Shown piece after piece: positions 7,204-16,600 of a stretch of DNA of 26,612 nt. The DNA is from an uncultured Muribaculaceae bacterium (GTDB taxonomy: Bacteria > Bacteroidota > Bacteroidia > Bacteroidales > Muribaculaceae). Position 1 is the first letter of the stretch. Every line of letters begins with the position of its first letter. The notes under the pieces were generated by a model. The model was given only the letters and a program-made list of their open reading frames with translations. It made no database searches and was not told where the DNA came from. Both the position numbers and the translations under genes were made by a program. The DNA lies in NCBI GenBank assembly GCA_902494515.1, contig CABUTS010000037.1, forward strand, positions 1 through 26,612. The letters are read 5' to 3'.

Positions 7204-8388
7204 TCAGATTTTCTTTATTTTCAGGGTGTAGTAGAGGAGGTAGGCGACACCGGCGGTCATCACGGCTACGGCGCCGGCCTGACCGATGGCGTCAGCTGCG
7301 AAGCCCATGGCGAGCGGGAAGATTGTGCCGCCGAAGAGTCCCATGATCATCAGGCCGGAAACTTCGTTTTTCTCCTTGGGGGCGGAGGTCAGGGCCTGCG
7401 AGAATACGATGGAGAAGATGTTGGAGTTGCCGTAGCCTACGAGGGCGATGCCGACGTAAAGGGCTGTCAGGGTGTCGCAGACGAAGAGTATTCCCATGGC
7501 AACGAACATCATGGCTACGCTGACGGCGAAGAAAATCTTGGGCGACACGGCGCGAAGGATGAAGGCGCCGGTGAAGCAGCCGATTGTACGGAAGATGAAG
7601 TATACTGAGGTGGCGAATCCGGCTTCTTCGAGGGGAAGGCCAACGCGCTCCATGATGATTTTCGGGGCGGTGGTGTTGGTGCCGACGTCGATGCCGACGT
7701 GACACATGATGCCGATGAAGCAGAGGAGGATGAAGGGTTTGCCGAGGAGCTTGATGCACTCAAGGACGCCGGAGGCCTTGTCGGGGCGTTCCTCCTGGAT
7801 GGGGGTGGCGCCGAGGATGGCGACGGAGAGCACGCTGACCACGGCGTAGATCAGGAAGAGCACGCGCCAGCCGAGACCGAAGGTGGGCATGAGGGTCGTG
7901 GCGCCCCAGGCGGCGATGATCGGTGCCAGGAAGGAGGCGATGGCCTTGACGAACTGGCCGAAGGTCAGGGTGGAGGCGAGCTTGTCGGGGTTGATGAGGT
8001 TGGTGACCAGAGGGTTGAGGGAGGTCTGCATCACGGCGTTGCCGATGCCCAGGAGCGAGAAGGCGATGAGCATTGTCCAGTAGCCGTCGCCGGTCATGGG
8101 GATGAGGAGCGACACGGCGGTGATGGCGATGGAGATGAGCACGGTTTTTTTGCGGCCGATGCGGTTCATCAGCAGACCGGTTGGGACGGAGAAGATGAGG
8201 AACCAGAAGAAGACCAGGGAGGGGAAGAGGTTGGCCTGGGCGTCGGTCAGGCTGAGGTCTTTCTGGACGTAGTTCGAGGCGGTGCCTACGAGGTCTACGA
8301 AGCCCATCACAAAGAAGCAGAGCATGACGGGAACGATCTGCAGCAGGGATGTTTTGGGTTTGGCAGTGATTGTATTAACGGATTCCAT
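7204..8388 (-). CDS. MFS sugar importer (FucP/glucose-galactose type), probable fructose transporter
   Basis: A 394-residue inner-membrane protein with about 12 hydrophobic helices. The loop GLLMNRIGRKKTVLISI between helices 2 and 3 carries the MFS RxGRK-type signature; the overall pattern (VMLCFFVMGFVDLVGTASNYVQKDL at the N-terminus) is that of Bacteroidetes sugar:H+ symporters related to FucP. It should carry monosaccharide released in the periplasm into the cytoplasm. It sits 54 nt downstream of the GH32 gene and 68 nt upstream of the fructokinase on the same strand, so fructose is the expected substrate, as for the corresponding importer of the B. thetaiotaomicron levan PUL. Substrate is inferred from context; the MFS assignment is secure. 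Confidence 0.88.
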   Translation of the reverse strand: MESVNTITAKPKTSLLQIVPVMLCFFVMGFVDLVGTASNYVQKDLSLTDAQANLFPSLVFFWFLIFSVPTGLLMNRIGRKKTVLISIAITAVSLLIPMTGDGYWTMLIAFSLLGIGNAVMQTSLNPLVTNLINPDKLASTLTFGQFVKAIASFLAPIIAAWGATTLMPTFGLGWRVLFLIYAVVSVLSVAILGATPIQEERPDKASGVLECIKLLGKPFILLCFIGIMCHVGIDVGTNTTAPKIIMERVGLPLEEAGFATSVYFIFRTIGCFTGAFILRAVSPKIFFAVSVAMMFVAMGILFVCDTLTALYVGIALVGYGNSNIFSIVFSQALTSAPKEKNEVSGLMIMGLFGGTIFPLAMGFAADAIGQAGAVAVMTAGVAYLLYYTLKIKKI

Positions 8389-8442
8389 GGCGGTTTACAA
8401 TAGAAACATGATATACATTAGACTATAAGACGCTTTCGCGGT

Positions 8443-10284
8443 TTATTTTGCTTTAAGCTCGTAGATTGCGAGGTTGCGGAGTGATGCTTTGGAGGTGGAG
8501 GCGACGGAGAGGGTGGTGTAAGGCTCGTTGGGGAAAACGAGGTTGGTCATCACGGCTTCGCCGTTGTTGGCGAAGAGTTCCAGCGAGGAACGGTCGAGGT
8601 AGAGGCGGAGGTTCAGCTCCTTGGCGCCGGCGGGGAGGGGGGCGGTGGTGACGGCGGGGAATTCGTGGCTGAAGTCGGTGATGCCACTCTGACGACGGTC
8701 TACGCTGACAGTGGCGTCGGCGGGATTCCAGACGATTTCAACCTTTTCGCCGCGCGGATTGGCGAGGGTGATGGTTACGTCGGCCTTGGCTTCGAGGGTG
8801 AGGTCGATTTCACAGATTCCGCCGTTGGCAGCGGGGAGGGCAAAGGTCTTGGCCTTCTTGTTGACCGACACACTGGATTTGTTTACGGCGAGGGGTCCCC
8901 GCAGGGTGTCAACCTCGGGTGAGGGGGCTGAGGCGAGGTAATACTGGCCGTCCTTGCCGGTGAAAAGGCTGAGGTCGCGGGGGAGAGTGTTGGCCGAGCG
9001 GAACTGCAGGGTGGGGACCTCGGCGGCGTACTGCCAGTTGCTCATCCATCCGATTACCGTGCGGCGGCTGTCGGGGGCGTTGCTGAAGCTGACGGTTGCG
9101 TAGTGGTCCTTGCCGTAGTCCATCCATTTGGTGGGAACTTCGCCGTTGGCGTCGGTGTCGGGGGTGAAGACCTTGCCATCGAAGTCACCGACGAAATACT
9201 GGGTGGCGCTGCCGCCGAAGGGGCCGCCGGGGTTGATGTTGCAGAGGAGCACCCACTTTGTCTTGTCGTTTCCGGCGGGAAGCTCGAAGAGGTCGGGACA
9301 CTCCCAGACGCCGTTCTGCTGGCCGAGCCCCTTGCCGAAGGCGCTCTCGAGTTTCCAGGTTTTCAGGTCGTCGGAGGTGTAGATGAGCATTTCATGTTCG
9401 AGGGCGTGGGCCAGAGCGAGCACCCACTTCTGAGTCGGTTCGTGCCAGAACATATTCGGGTCGCGAGCCTCGGAGTCGAGGGTGATTACGGGGTTGCCGT
9501 CGAATTTCTCATAGGTCATGCCGTTGTCGGAGCTGTGGGCCATGCTCTGGATCTGGCTGGCGGCGGCGCTGGTATAGAGGGCGACGACTGCGCCCGGACC
9601 GAAGCCGGCGGTGTTGGCGGTGTCGACCACTGCGGAGCCGGAGAAGATGGAGCCCAGACCGTCAGGCTCGATTACTGCGGGGTGATGTTCCCAGCTGACG
9701 AGGTCGGAGGAGGTGGAGTGACCCCACGTCATGTTCTGCCATTTTGATCCGTAGGGGTTCCACTGGTAGCAGAGGTGCCAGACGCCATCCTTATAGAACA
9801 TGCCGTTGGGGTCGTTCATCCACCCGTAGAGCGGTGTATGGTGGAACGCGGGGCGGAATTTCTCGCGGTTCGTGACATCGAAATCGTCGGAGAGGGCGAA
9901 GCCGGTCCAGCAGGCGTCGTCGGCAGCCTCGCGCACTGAGTTGCGCCCCTGGGTGGTGACGATGTTCAGCACCACCTTCTTACCTTTATATGGTGTGAGG
10001 TCCAGGGGCATCATATAGTCGGTCTTGGACTTGGCCAGACGGACGTAGAAGGTCTTGTCGATTTTGCCGTTGACCAGAAGATCGACGCGGGCGTCGTCGT
10101 TGGATTCCTGGACGGGCATCAGGAGGTAGCGGGCAGTCGGGTCGACGCGCACGAGGGTGTTGTTGACACCGAGGTGCTCGATTTTCACTCCCGGGGTCTC
10201 GGCGGCGGCTGCGGGCTGTGCTGATGTGGCTACAGCCGCGAGGGCAGCTAAGGACAGTGTTTTCAGGGATATGCTTTTTTTCAT
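8443..10284 (-). CDS. Exported GH32 fructanase (levanase/inulinase/invertase type) with DUF4980-like N-terminal domain
   Basis: A 613-residue GH32 beta-fructofuranosidase that should release fructose from fructans in the periplasm. Signal peptide about residues 1-28 (MKKSISLKTLSLAALAAVATSAQPAAAAE), no lipobox. Residues about 30-140 form a beta-rich domain like DUF4980. The five-bladed propeller follows with all three catalytic acids: nucleophile Asp158 in GWMNDPNG, transition-state stabiliser Asp275 in ARDPN and acid/base Glu328 in WECPDL. A C-terminal beta-sandwich (about 475-613, ending in LYLDRSSLELFANNGEAVMT) completes the family layout. It is first in a minus-strand operon with importer and kinase and diverges from the HTCS gene, so both are probably controlled from the shared 195-bp region. 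Exo-action is likely but not provable from sequence. Confidence 0.94.
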   Translation of the reverse strand: MKKSISLKTLSLAALAAVATSAQPAAAAETPGVKIEHLGVNNTLVRVDPTARYLLMPVQESNDDARVDLLVNGKIDKTFYVRLAKSKTDYMMPLDLTPYKGKKVVLNIVTTQGRNSVREAADDACWTGFALSDDFDVTNREKFRPAFHHTPLYGWMNDPNGMFYKDGVWHLCYQWNPYGSKWQNMTWGHSTSSDLVSWEHHPAVIEPDGLGSIFSGSAVVDTANTAGFGPGAVVALYTSAAASQIQSMAHSSDNGMTYEKFDGNPVITLDSEARDPNMFWHEPTQKWVLALAHALEHEMLIYTSDDLKTWKLESAFGKGLGQQNGVWECPDLFELPAGNDKTKWVLLCNINPGGPFGGSATQYFVGDFDGKVFTPDTDANGEVPTKWMDYGKDHYATVSFSNAPDSRRTVIGWMSNWQYAAEVPTLQFRSANTLPRDLSLFTGKDGQYYLASAPSPEVDTLRGPLAVNKSSVSVNKKAKTFALPAANGGICEIDLTLEAKADVTITLANPRGEKVEIVWNPADATVSVDRRQSGITDFSHEFPAVTTAPLPAGAKELNLRLYLDRSSLELFANNGEAVMTNLVFPNEPYTTLSVASTSKASLRNLAIYELKAK

Positions 10285-10334
10285 TGATATTTGATTTTGC
10301 AGTAAAGATTATGCATTGATTTTCAATGGCATTG

Positions 10335-10342
10335 CAAAACTA
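10335..10342 (-). promoter_or_regulatory. Candidate -7 box for the GH32-MFS-kinase operon
   Basis: On the minus strand TAGTTTTG matches TAnnTTTG, 50 nt before the GH32 start codon. No TTG is present at the expected -33 position, which fits an activator-dependent promoter. The candidate operator repeats at 10369-10401 lie just upstream in the minus-strand sense. Confidence 0.5.
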
Positions 10343-10368
10343 ATAATATTAATTGAGGGGATGTTATT

Positions 10369-10401
10369 AAAAATTCTGCAAGTGGTATCAAAAACTCTGC
10401 A
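10369..10401. promoter_or_regulatory. Candidate HTCS operator: two direct repeats, 21-bp spacing
   Basis: AAAAATTCTGCA (10369-10380) and AAAAACTCTGCA (10390-10401) differ at one base and are exactly 21 bp apart, two helical turns, so both would face the same side of the DNA. A 9-bp perfect inverted repeat (AAAAATTCT 10369-10377 with AGAATTTTT 10406-10414) also spans the site. It lies between the divergent GH32 and HTCS promoters, where an AraC-type regulator would bind. The assignment is inference. Confidence 0.45.
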
Positions 10402-10449
10402 TTGAAGAATTTTTGCAATATAACGCTTTCTTTTTCCTAAAACTTTTCC

Positions 10450-10457
10450 TACTTTTG
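10450..10457 (+). promoter_or_regulatory. -7 promoter box for the HTCS gene
   Basis: TACTTTTG matches the Bacteroidetes -7 consensus TAnnTTTG and lies 22 nt before the HTCS ATG, giving a very short leader. The -33 position (about 10427-10429) is TTT rather than TTG, so basal activity may be modest. Confidence 0.6.
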
Positions 10458-10479
10458 CGGAATCGAACCCTGAACTGCC

Positions 10480-13386
10480 ATGAAATATCAGCTACACACA
10501 CTTGTATTATTCAGAATATTGACCATTGCCGCCGCCGTAGTTCTTAGCGTTGGTTTTGCCGGATGCCGCGAAGAAAAAACTTACAAAATCGGCATTTCGC
10601 AATGCAGCTCCGACGACTGGCGCTCCAAGGCAAACGACGAAATTCTGCGTGAGGCGATGATGCATGAGAACGTCACGGTCGAAATCCGTTCGGCCGATGA
10701 CTCTTCGGCCAAGCAGATCGAGGATATAAGATATTTCGCCGACAACGGGTTTGACATCATCGTGGCCGCCCCGAATGAGGCCGATTCCATGACTCCTATT
10801 ATAAAAGAGGTGTATGAGCGGGGAATCCCGGTCGTGATTTTCGACCGCGATATTCATGGCGACAGCTACACGGCGCGGATCTACACCGACAACGAGGCTA
10901 TCGGCCGCGAAGCCGGGGAATATGCTGCGCGGATACCGTCGCGCACCGGCGGCAAAGGACCTAAAGCCTTAGAACTCTATGGCTTGCAGGGCTCTACGCC
11001 GGCCGCCGACCGTCACCGTGGATTCGCCGAAGCCTTCACCGGGCGGGGTGGAGAGATTGTGGGGAGCGGTTACGGCCGCTGGAATCAGGAGGATGCCGTT
11101 CCGCAAACCGACTCGCTGCTGCGGCTTTATCCCGACGTGGATGTGATTTTCGCCCATAACGACCGCATGGCCATCGGGGCCTCGGAGGTCGCAACCCGCA
11201 TGGGGCTGCGCGACCGTGTGAAAATCATCGGCATAGACGCTGCCCCGTCGATTGGTATCAGAGCGGTGGCTGACAGTGTGATAGATGCTACATTCCTTTA
11301 TCCGACCGAGGGGCACCTGCTGCTGAAAACCGCTATCGCTATCCTCGAGAAGAAGCCGTTCGACCGGGAGCATATTCTCCCGGCCTCCTCGCCGGTGGAC
11401 CTGACCAACGCCGACATCCTGCTGCTGCAGGACCAGTCGCTGCAGTCTGAAACCGCCAAGATGCGTGAGCTTAAGCAGCGGATCGATACCTACTGGGAGC
11501 GACATTCGGCTCAGACGGCGTTTTCCATCGCCCTCGGAGTGATTCTTTTTCTGGTGACTCTGTCGCTGTTTCTGGTGCTCCGCGCTTACTGGCAGAGGCA
11601 ACGCTATCAGGCTACGCTTATGAGCCAGAACCGGCAGCTCGAAGAACAAAGCGCTGAGCAGAAGCGACTTAACGAGGAGCTGGAGAGCGCTATCAACTCC
11701 AAAATGGCGTTCTATACTAATGTGTCCCACGACCTGCGCACCCCGCTGTCGCTGATTGCCGAGCCGGTCAGCCAGATGAGCGCGGCCAATAATCTGACCG
11801 AACGGCAGCACACCCTGGCGCAGCTCGCCGACAAGAATGTGAAGATTCTTCAGCGCCTTATAAATCAGATACTTGACTTCCGCAAACTCGAGAGCGGCAA
11901 GCTGAAACTTAAGCTCCGCGAGGTGGACTTCTCGGCGGCGATCCGCGAGTGGACCGACTCCTTCCTTGAGGTTGCGCGGCAGCGCGACATCAAGCTGTCG
12001 CTGACCTCGCCGATGCCCGACGACATCCGGCTGGCCCTCGACCCGGAGATGATGGAGCGCGTGTTTTTCAACCTGATTTCCAATGCTATAAAATACACCC
12101 GCGACAACGGCAGTATCAACGTCAGCTACGCCGTGGAGGGGGATAAACTTGTGGTTAAGGTCGCCGACACCGGCATCGGGATTCCCCAGGAGGATCTCCC
12201 GAACATCTTCGACCGATTCTTCCGCGTTAAGGAAGCCATGGTTGGCGGCTCGGGCATCGGGCTGTCGCTGGTCAAGGCGTTCGTGGAGCTTCACGGCGGG
12301 GAGATTTCGGTGGAGAGCACAGTCGGCAAAGGCTCTGTATTCACCGTGTCTATTCCGGTGAAACATATTGAGGAAGAGGCGATTGTGCCTCAGAAACTGA
12401 TTTCGGCGGAGGAGGTCTCGGCCGAGTTGCGCCGGGTTGAGAAACCGATTGCGCAGCCCGAGGAGGCCGCCGCGCAGGATGGGGACCGCGCTACGGTGCT
12501 CGTTGTCGACGACAACGCCGATATCCGCATGTTGGTGGAACAGCTGCTTTGTGATAACTATGATGTCCATCAGGCCTCCAACGGCCGCGAAGGACTCGCC
12601 AAGGCCATAAAACTGGTGCCGGACCTGGTGATCTGCGACATCATGATGCCGGTGATGGACGGTCTGGAGTGCTGCCGGAAGCTCAAGGAGGAGGTGACGA
12701 CCTCGCACATCCCGGTGCTGATGCTGACTGCCTGCGCCCTCGACCGGCAGCGCATGGAGGGGTACGACTCCGGTGCCGACGGATATATTTCAAAGCCTTT
12801 CTCCGCCGAGATGCTGCGTAGCCGAGTCCGGAATCTTATTGCCAACCGCAAGAGAATCAAGGATTTGTGGGGAAACAGGTTCAATGTCGTGGCTCCGGCG
12901 GCTGCTACTTCAACCCCGGCAGCGGGTTCGGCAGCGGGTTCGGGTTCTGCTCAGGCCTCCGGGTCAGTCCCGGGCTCTGGTTCTGGTCCGGCATCGAAGG
13001 ACTCCGGCGAACGCAAGGCCGCCGCACCGGTGCATACTGTCGGCAACGTCGACCCCGACAACGAATTCTACGCCAAATTCCTGCAGATTTTCGAGAAAGA
13101 GATTTCCAACCCGAATCTGAATATCGAATTGCTCGCCTCGCAGATGGGACTGGGACATTCGCAGTTCTACCGCAAAATCAAGGCGCTCACAAACTACACC
13201 CCCGTTGAGCTGCTGCGCCAGCTCCGCCTCAAACGGGCGCGCCACCTGCTGAAAACCACTGACCGCTCCATCAGCGAAATCGCCTACGAAGTCGGTTTCA
13301 GCTCCCCGGCCTACTTCACCCGCTGCTATAAAGAACAGTTCTCCGAAACCCCGACCGAACTCCGCGACCGCATCGCCCCGAACTGA
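10480..13386 (+). CDS. Hybrid two-component system regulator with ribose-binding-like periplasmic sensor (BT1754-like)
   Basis: A 968-residue sensor, kinase, receiver and DNA-binding protein in one chain; probably senses periplasmic fructose and activates the fructan PUL. Order: signal/anchor segment with a possible lipobox (VGFAGC, Cys29); type I periplasmic-binding-protein domain (about 33-325, beginning YKIGISQCSSDDWRSK); transmembrane helix (346-371); HisKA with His417 in VSHDLRTPLS; HATPase_c with N box near 530-545, VADTGIGIP (562) and GGSGIGLSLV (589); receiver (671-795) with phospho-acceptor Asp720 in VICDIMMPVMDG and Lys in YISKPF; a Ser/Gly/Ala/Pro linker (about 803-852); and an AraC HTH domain (about 865-965). 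It lacks the beta-propeller sensor of classic HTCS, matching the fructose-binding BT1754 type. Divergent from GH32-MFS-kinase and just upstream of susC, an arrangement typical of a PUL's own regulator. Fructose as ligand is inferred. Confidence 0.94.
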   Translation: MKYQLHTLVLFRILTIAAAVVLSVGFAGCREEKTYKIGISQCSSDDWRSKANDEILREAMMHENVTVEIRSADDSSAKQIEDIRYFADNGFDIIVAAPNEADSMTPIIKEVYERGIPVVIFDRDIHGDSYTARIYTDNEAIGREAGEYAARIPSRTGGKGPKALELYGLQGSTPAADRHRGFAEAFTGRGGEIVGSGYGRWNQEDAVPQTDSLLRLYPDVDVIFAHNDRMAIGASEVATRMGLRDRVKIIGIDAAPSIGIRAVADSVIDATFLYPTEGHLLLKTAIAILEKKPFDREHILPASSPVDLTNADILLLQDQSLQSETAKMRELKQRIDTYWERHSAQTAFSIALGVILFLVTLSLFLVLRAYWQRQRYQATLMSQNRQLEEQSAEQKRLNEELESAINSKMAFYTNVSHDLRTPLSLIAEPVSQMSAANNLTERQHTLAQLADKNVKILQRLINQILDFRKLESGKLKLKLREVDFSAAIREWTDSFLEVARQRDIKLSLTSPMPDDIRLALDPEMMERVFFNLISNAIKYTRDNGSINVSYAVEGDKLVVKVADTGIGIPQEDLPNIFDRFFRVKEAMVGGSGIGLSLVKAFVELHGGEISVESTVGKGSVFTVSIPVKHIEEEAIVPQKLISAEEVSAELRRVEKPIAQPEEAAAQDGDRATVLVVDDNADIRMLVEQLLCDNYDVHQASNGREGLAKAIKLVPDLVICDIMMPVMDGLECCRKLKEEVTTSHIPVLMLTACALDRQRMEGYDSGADGYISKPFSAEMLRSRVRNLIANRKRIKDLWGNRFNVVAPAAATSTPAAGSAAGSGSAQASGSVPGSGSGPASKDSGERKAAAPVHTVGNVDPDNEFYAKFLQIFEKEISNPNLNIELLASQMGLGHSQFYRKIKALTNYTPVELLRQLRLKRARHLLKTTDRSISEIAYEVGFSSPAYFTRCYKEQFSETPTELRDRIAPN

Positions 13387-13390
13387 CGTA

Positions 13391-13435
13391 TCGGATGTAT
13401 CCGATGTTTATGATGTCTCTGATATGTCGGATGTA
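13391..13435. repeat. Five degenerate tandem nonamers after the HTCS gene
   Basis: Five consecutive 9-bp units related to TCGGATGTA follow the HTCS stop codon by 4 nt; the first and fifth are identical and the middle three diverge at two to four positions. No function is visible. Confidence 0.65.
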
Positions 13436-13457
13436 ACGGCGCAGCTAAATTTTTACT

Positions 13458-13514
13458 CCCTCATACTGAAAATTTCGGCTTTTTCGATGAAAATTTCAGC
13501 ATGAGGGATTTTTT
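13458..13514 (+). terminator. Intrinsic terminator of the HTCS gene (long AT-rich hairpin)
   Basis: CCCTCAT at 13458-13464 pairs with ATGAGGG at 13501-13507; inside it, 13466-13476 pairs with 13489-13499 except at one position, and one further mismatch lies between the two stems. A 12-nt loop separates the arms. The right arm is followed by A and six T (13509-13514), so it can act as a Rho-independent terminator 70 nt past the HTCS stop. It also contains a direct repeat TGAAAATTTC at 13467 and 13488, 21 bp apart, so a second role as a binding site upstream of susC cannot be excluded. Confidence 0.7.
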
Positions 13515-13522
13515 ATATGCTA

Positions 13523-13568
13523 TGCAATGAATTTGCTAACGCTTCGGCCTTCATCTATTATAACTTTG
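13523..13568 (+). promoter_or_regulatory. susC operon promoter with a motif shared with the HTCS/GH32 intergenic region
   Basis: TAACTTTG (13561-13568) matches the -7 consensus; the closest TTG (13533-13535) is 25 nt upstream, too far for a standard -33 box, which suggests activator dependence. The segment 13523-13545 (TGCAATGA, ATTTGC, TAACGCTTC in order) recurs with small insertions at 10398-10430 between the HTCS and GH32 genes. Transcription would begin near 13575, leaving a leader of about 90 nt. Confidence 0.6.
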
Positions 13569-13665
13569 CGACAGATTTTTTAACACGCCGGCCCTCCCGG
13601 TGACAGAAAAAATCCCAAACCCATTCCATTTCATCGCGACAATTAACCCAACATTTATTAATAGC

Positions 13666-16600
13666 ATGAAAAAATCGATTATCAGCGCAATTCTGCTCTT
13701 TCTCATGGTCGTGGGAGTCCACGCCCAGGAGATTACGGTGAGCGGCACGGTGATGTCGGCTGCCGACAATGAACCCCTGATCGGGGCGTCGGTGCTCTGC
13801 CATCAGACTAATGCCGGAACTTCAACCGACATCGACGGTAACTTCACCCTGAAGGTTCCTCAGGGCTCCGAACTCACAGTGAGCTACATCGGCTACGTCC
13901 CGCAGACCGTAAAGGCTGCTCCGACCATGACCGTCACCCTTAAGGAAAACTCCACCAGTCTCGACGAAGTTGTAGTCGTCGGCTACACCACCCAGCGTAA
14001 GGCCGACCTGACCGGCGCCGTTTCGGTAATGGATATGAAGGACCCGCTGAGCGAAAACTCCGGCAACATCCTGAACTCCATGGCCGGCAAACTCCCCGGC
14101 GTGAACGTTGTGCCCGACGCTGCCCCCGGCGGCACAGGCTCCATCCGCGTCCGCGGTATGTCGACCGCCAACTCCTCCAATGATCCTCTTTACATCATCG
14201 ACGGTATCCCCACCGACAATATCAATGTCATCAACCCCTCCGACATCCAGTCGATGCAGGTGCTGAAGGATGCCGCCTCGGCCTCGATCTACGGTTCGCG
14301 TGCCGCCAACGGTGTCGTAATCATCACCACCAAGCAGGGGAAGGGTGACCGCATGGCAATCAACATCAACTATTCCGCTTCGGCCCAGACCATCGCCAAG
14401 CGTTATGAGATGCTCGACGCCAATCAGTGGGGCACAGCTTACTGGGCTGCATCGCGCAACTCCAACATCAAACCCTCGCATGTGCTCTACGGCTCGGGTG
14501 AAACTCCCGTGCTCCAGCAGTTCGTGGCCGGCAACCCCAACTACCCGACCGCAAACACCGACTGGCAGGATGAGGTTTACCGCACCGCCTGGACTAACAA
14601 CCTGACCGCCTCCATCTCCAACAGCAACGAACGCTCCTCGGTGCTCTTCTCCCTGAACTACATCAATCAGAACGGTAACATCAATGATACCTTCTACGAG
14701 CGCTACTCCGCCCGCGTGAACTCCCACTACGACTTCAACAAGTATATCAGCGTAGGTGAAAACCTCCTCGTTGCCCGCTGGACCAACCGCGGTGTCGACG
14801 TCGCCGGTGACCGCGGTATCCCCTTCACCGCCATGAGCCAGCACCCCGCCCTCCCCGTGCGCGGCCTCGACGGCGACTGGACCCGTCCGCTCCACCTGAT
14901 TGCCTCCGACCTCGCCAACCCCTGCCAGCTCATCGCCAATGCCGCTGACAACGACCTTTCATCCTGGCGAATCCTCGGTAACGCCTATCTCGAAGTCAAG
15001 CCCGTAGAAGGTCTGACCCTGAAATCAAACATCGGTATCGAGCACAGCCAGTATTTCAACACTACCCTCGGCCGCGCCACCAACCCCGGCGATGTCAACT
15101 CCGTAAGTTCCGTCTACGGTCAGGGTGACACCTGGACCTGGACCAACACCGCCAACTATAACAAAACCTTCAAGGGTGTCCACCACCTGAATGTCCTCCT
15201 CGGTGTCGAGGCTATCGGCTACACCTTCAAGGACCTCAGCGGCTCGCGTCAGGGCTATGCCTTCGAGGACCCCGACTTCATGCAGGTCGGCGCCGGCACA
15301 GGCGTTCAGAACGCCGGGGGTGGCAAGACCCAGTGGTCAGTATTCTCGCTCTTCGGCAAGGTCGACTATAACTACGCCGACCGCTACCTCGCCTCCTTCA
15401 CCATCCGCCGCGACGAAAACTCCCGCTTCGCCAAGGGCAATCGCTCGGGTGTGTTCCCCGCCTTCTCGCTGGCATGGCGCCCCACTCAGGAAGCCTTCTT
15501 CCCTGAAAACGAAATCCTTACCGACCTGAAGATCCGCTACTCATGGGGCCAGAACGGTAACGCCAACATCCCCTCGCTTTACCCCGCATACTCCACCTAT
15601 ATCTTCAACACCACCAACGGCGCCTACGATATCAACGGCACCAACTCCTCGACAACTTCCGGTATCACTCTGGCTTCCACCGGCAACCCCGACCTGAAGT
15701 GGGAAACCACCACCCAGAACAATATCGGTCTTGACATGCAGTTCTTCAACGGCGCGGTCAACCTTTCGGCCGACTACTACATCAAGAAGACCAAGGATAT
15801 GCTGACCATTCCCCCGGCCCTCGACGTTGCAGGCGCAAACGCTGCCGTATGGCTCAACACCGGCGACATGAAGAACAACGGTTGGGAAATCTCTCTGGGC
15901 TACATCTCCCCGCAGTACGGCGACTTCTCATGGAGCGGCAATGTGAACCTCTCGCAGTATAAGAACAAGCTGGTGACCCTGAACAACCGCCAGAAATTCA
16001 TCGGCGGCGACTACCGCCTGATGCCCGGCGAAGCAATGGGTGTATACTACGGCTATGTATGCGACGGTATCTTCCAGGACGCCATGCAGGTTGCCAACCA
16101 CGCGCAGCAGACCGGCGCCGCCCCCGGCCGTCTGATCTACCGCGACCTCGACGGCAACGGCGTGATCAACGACAACGACCGCTGCATCATCGGCGACCCG
16201 AACCCCGACCTCTCGATGGGTCTGAACCTCACCTTCAACTACAAGGCTTTCTCGCTGGATATGTTCTTCGCAGGTGACTTCGGTTTCGACATCCAGAACC
16301 ACATGAAGCGTCAGCTCCTGTCGATGAACTACGGCAACCTCGCCACTAACCGCGGTGTCGATATCCTCAATGCCTGGACCCCCTCCAACACCGGTTCCGA
16401 CATCCCGGCCCTCTCGCTCACCGACGACAACAACGAGGCCCGCTTCTCAACCTACTATGTCGAGAACGGCTCATTCATGAAGATGAAATATCTGAAGCTC
16501 TCCTATCAGCTTCCCAAGAATTTCGTGAAGAAGATCGGCGCATCGAACCTCGACGTCTACGGTCAGGTCGAGAATGTCTTCACCATCACCGACTACTCCG

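Noticed and set aside
10969..12708. 579-codon open frame on the minus strand
   Set aside because: Antisense to the HTCS; His/Arg/Gln-rich with no recognisable family.
13600..13665. Upstream ATG for susC at 13600
   Set aside because: It would place 22 non-hydrophobic residues ahead of a perfect signal peptide; the ATG at 13666 fits the family.
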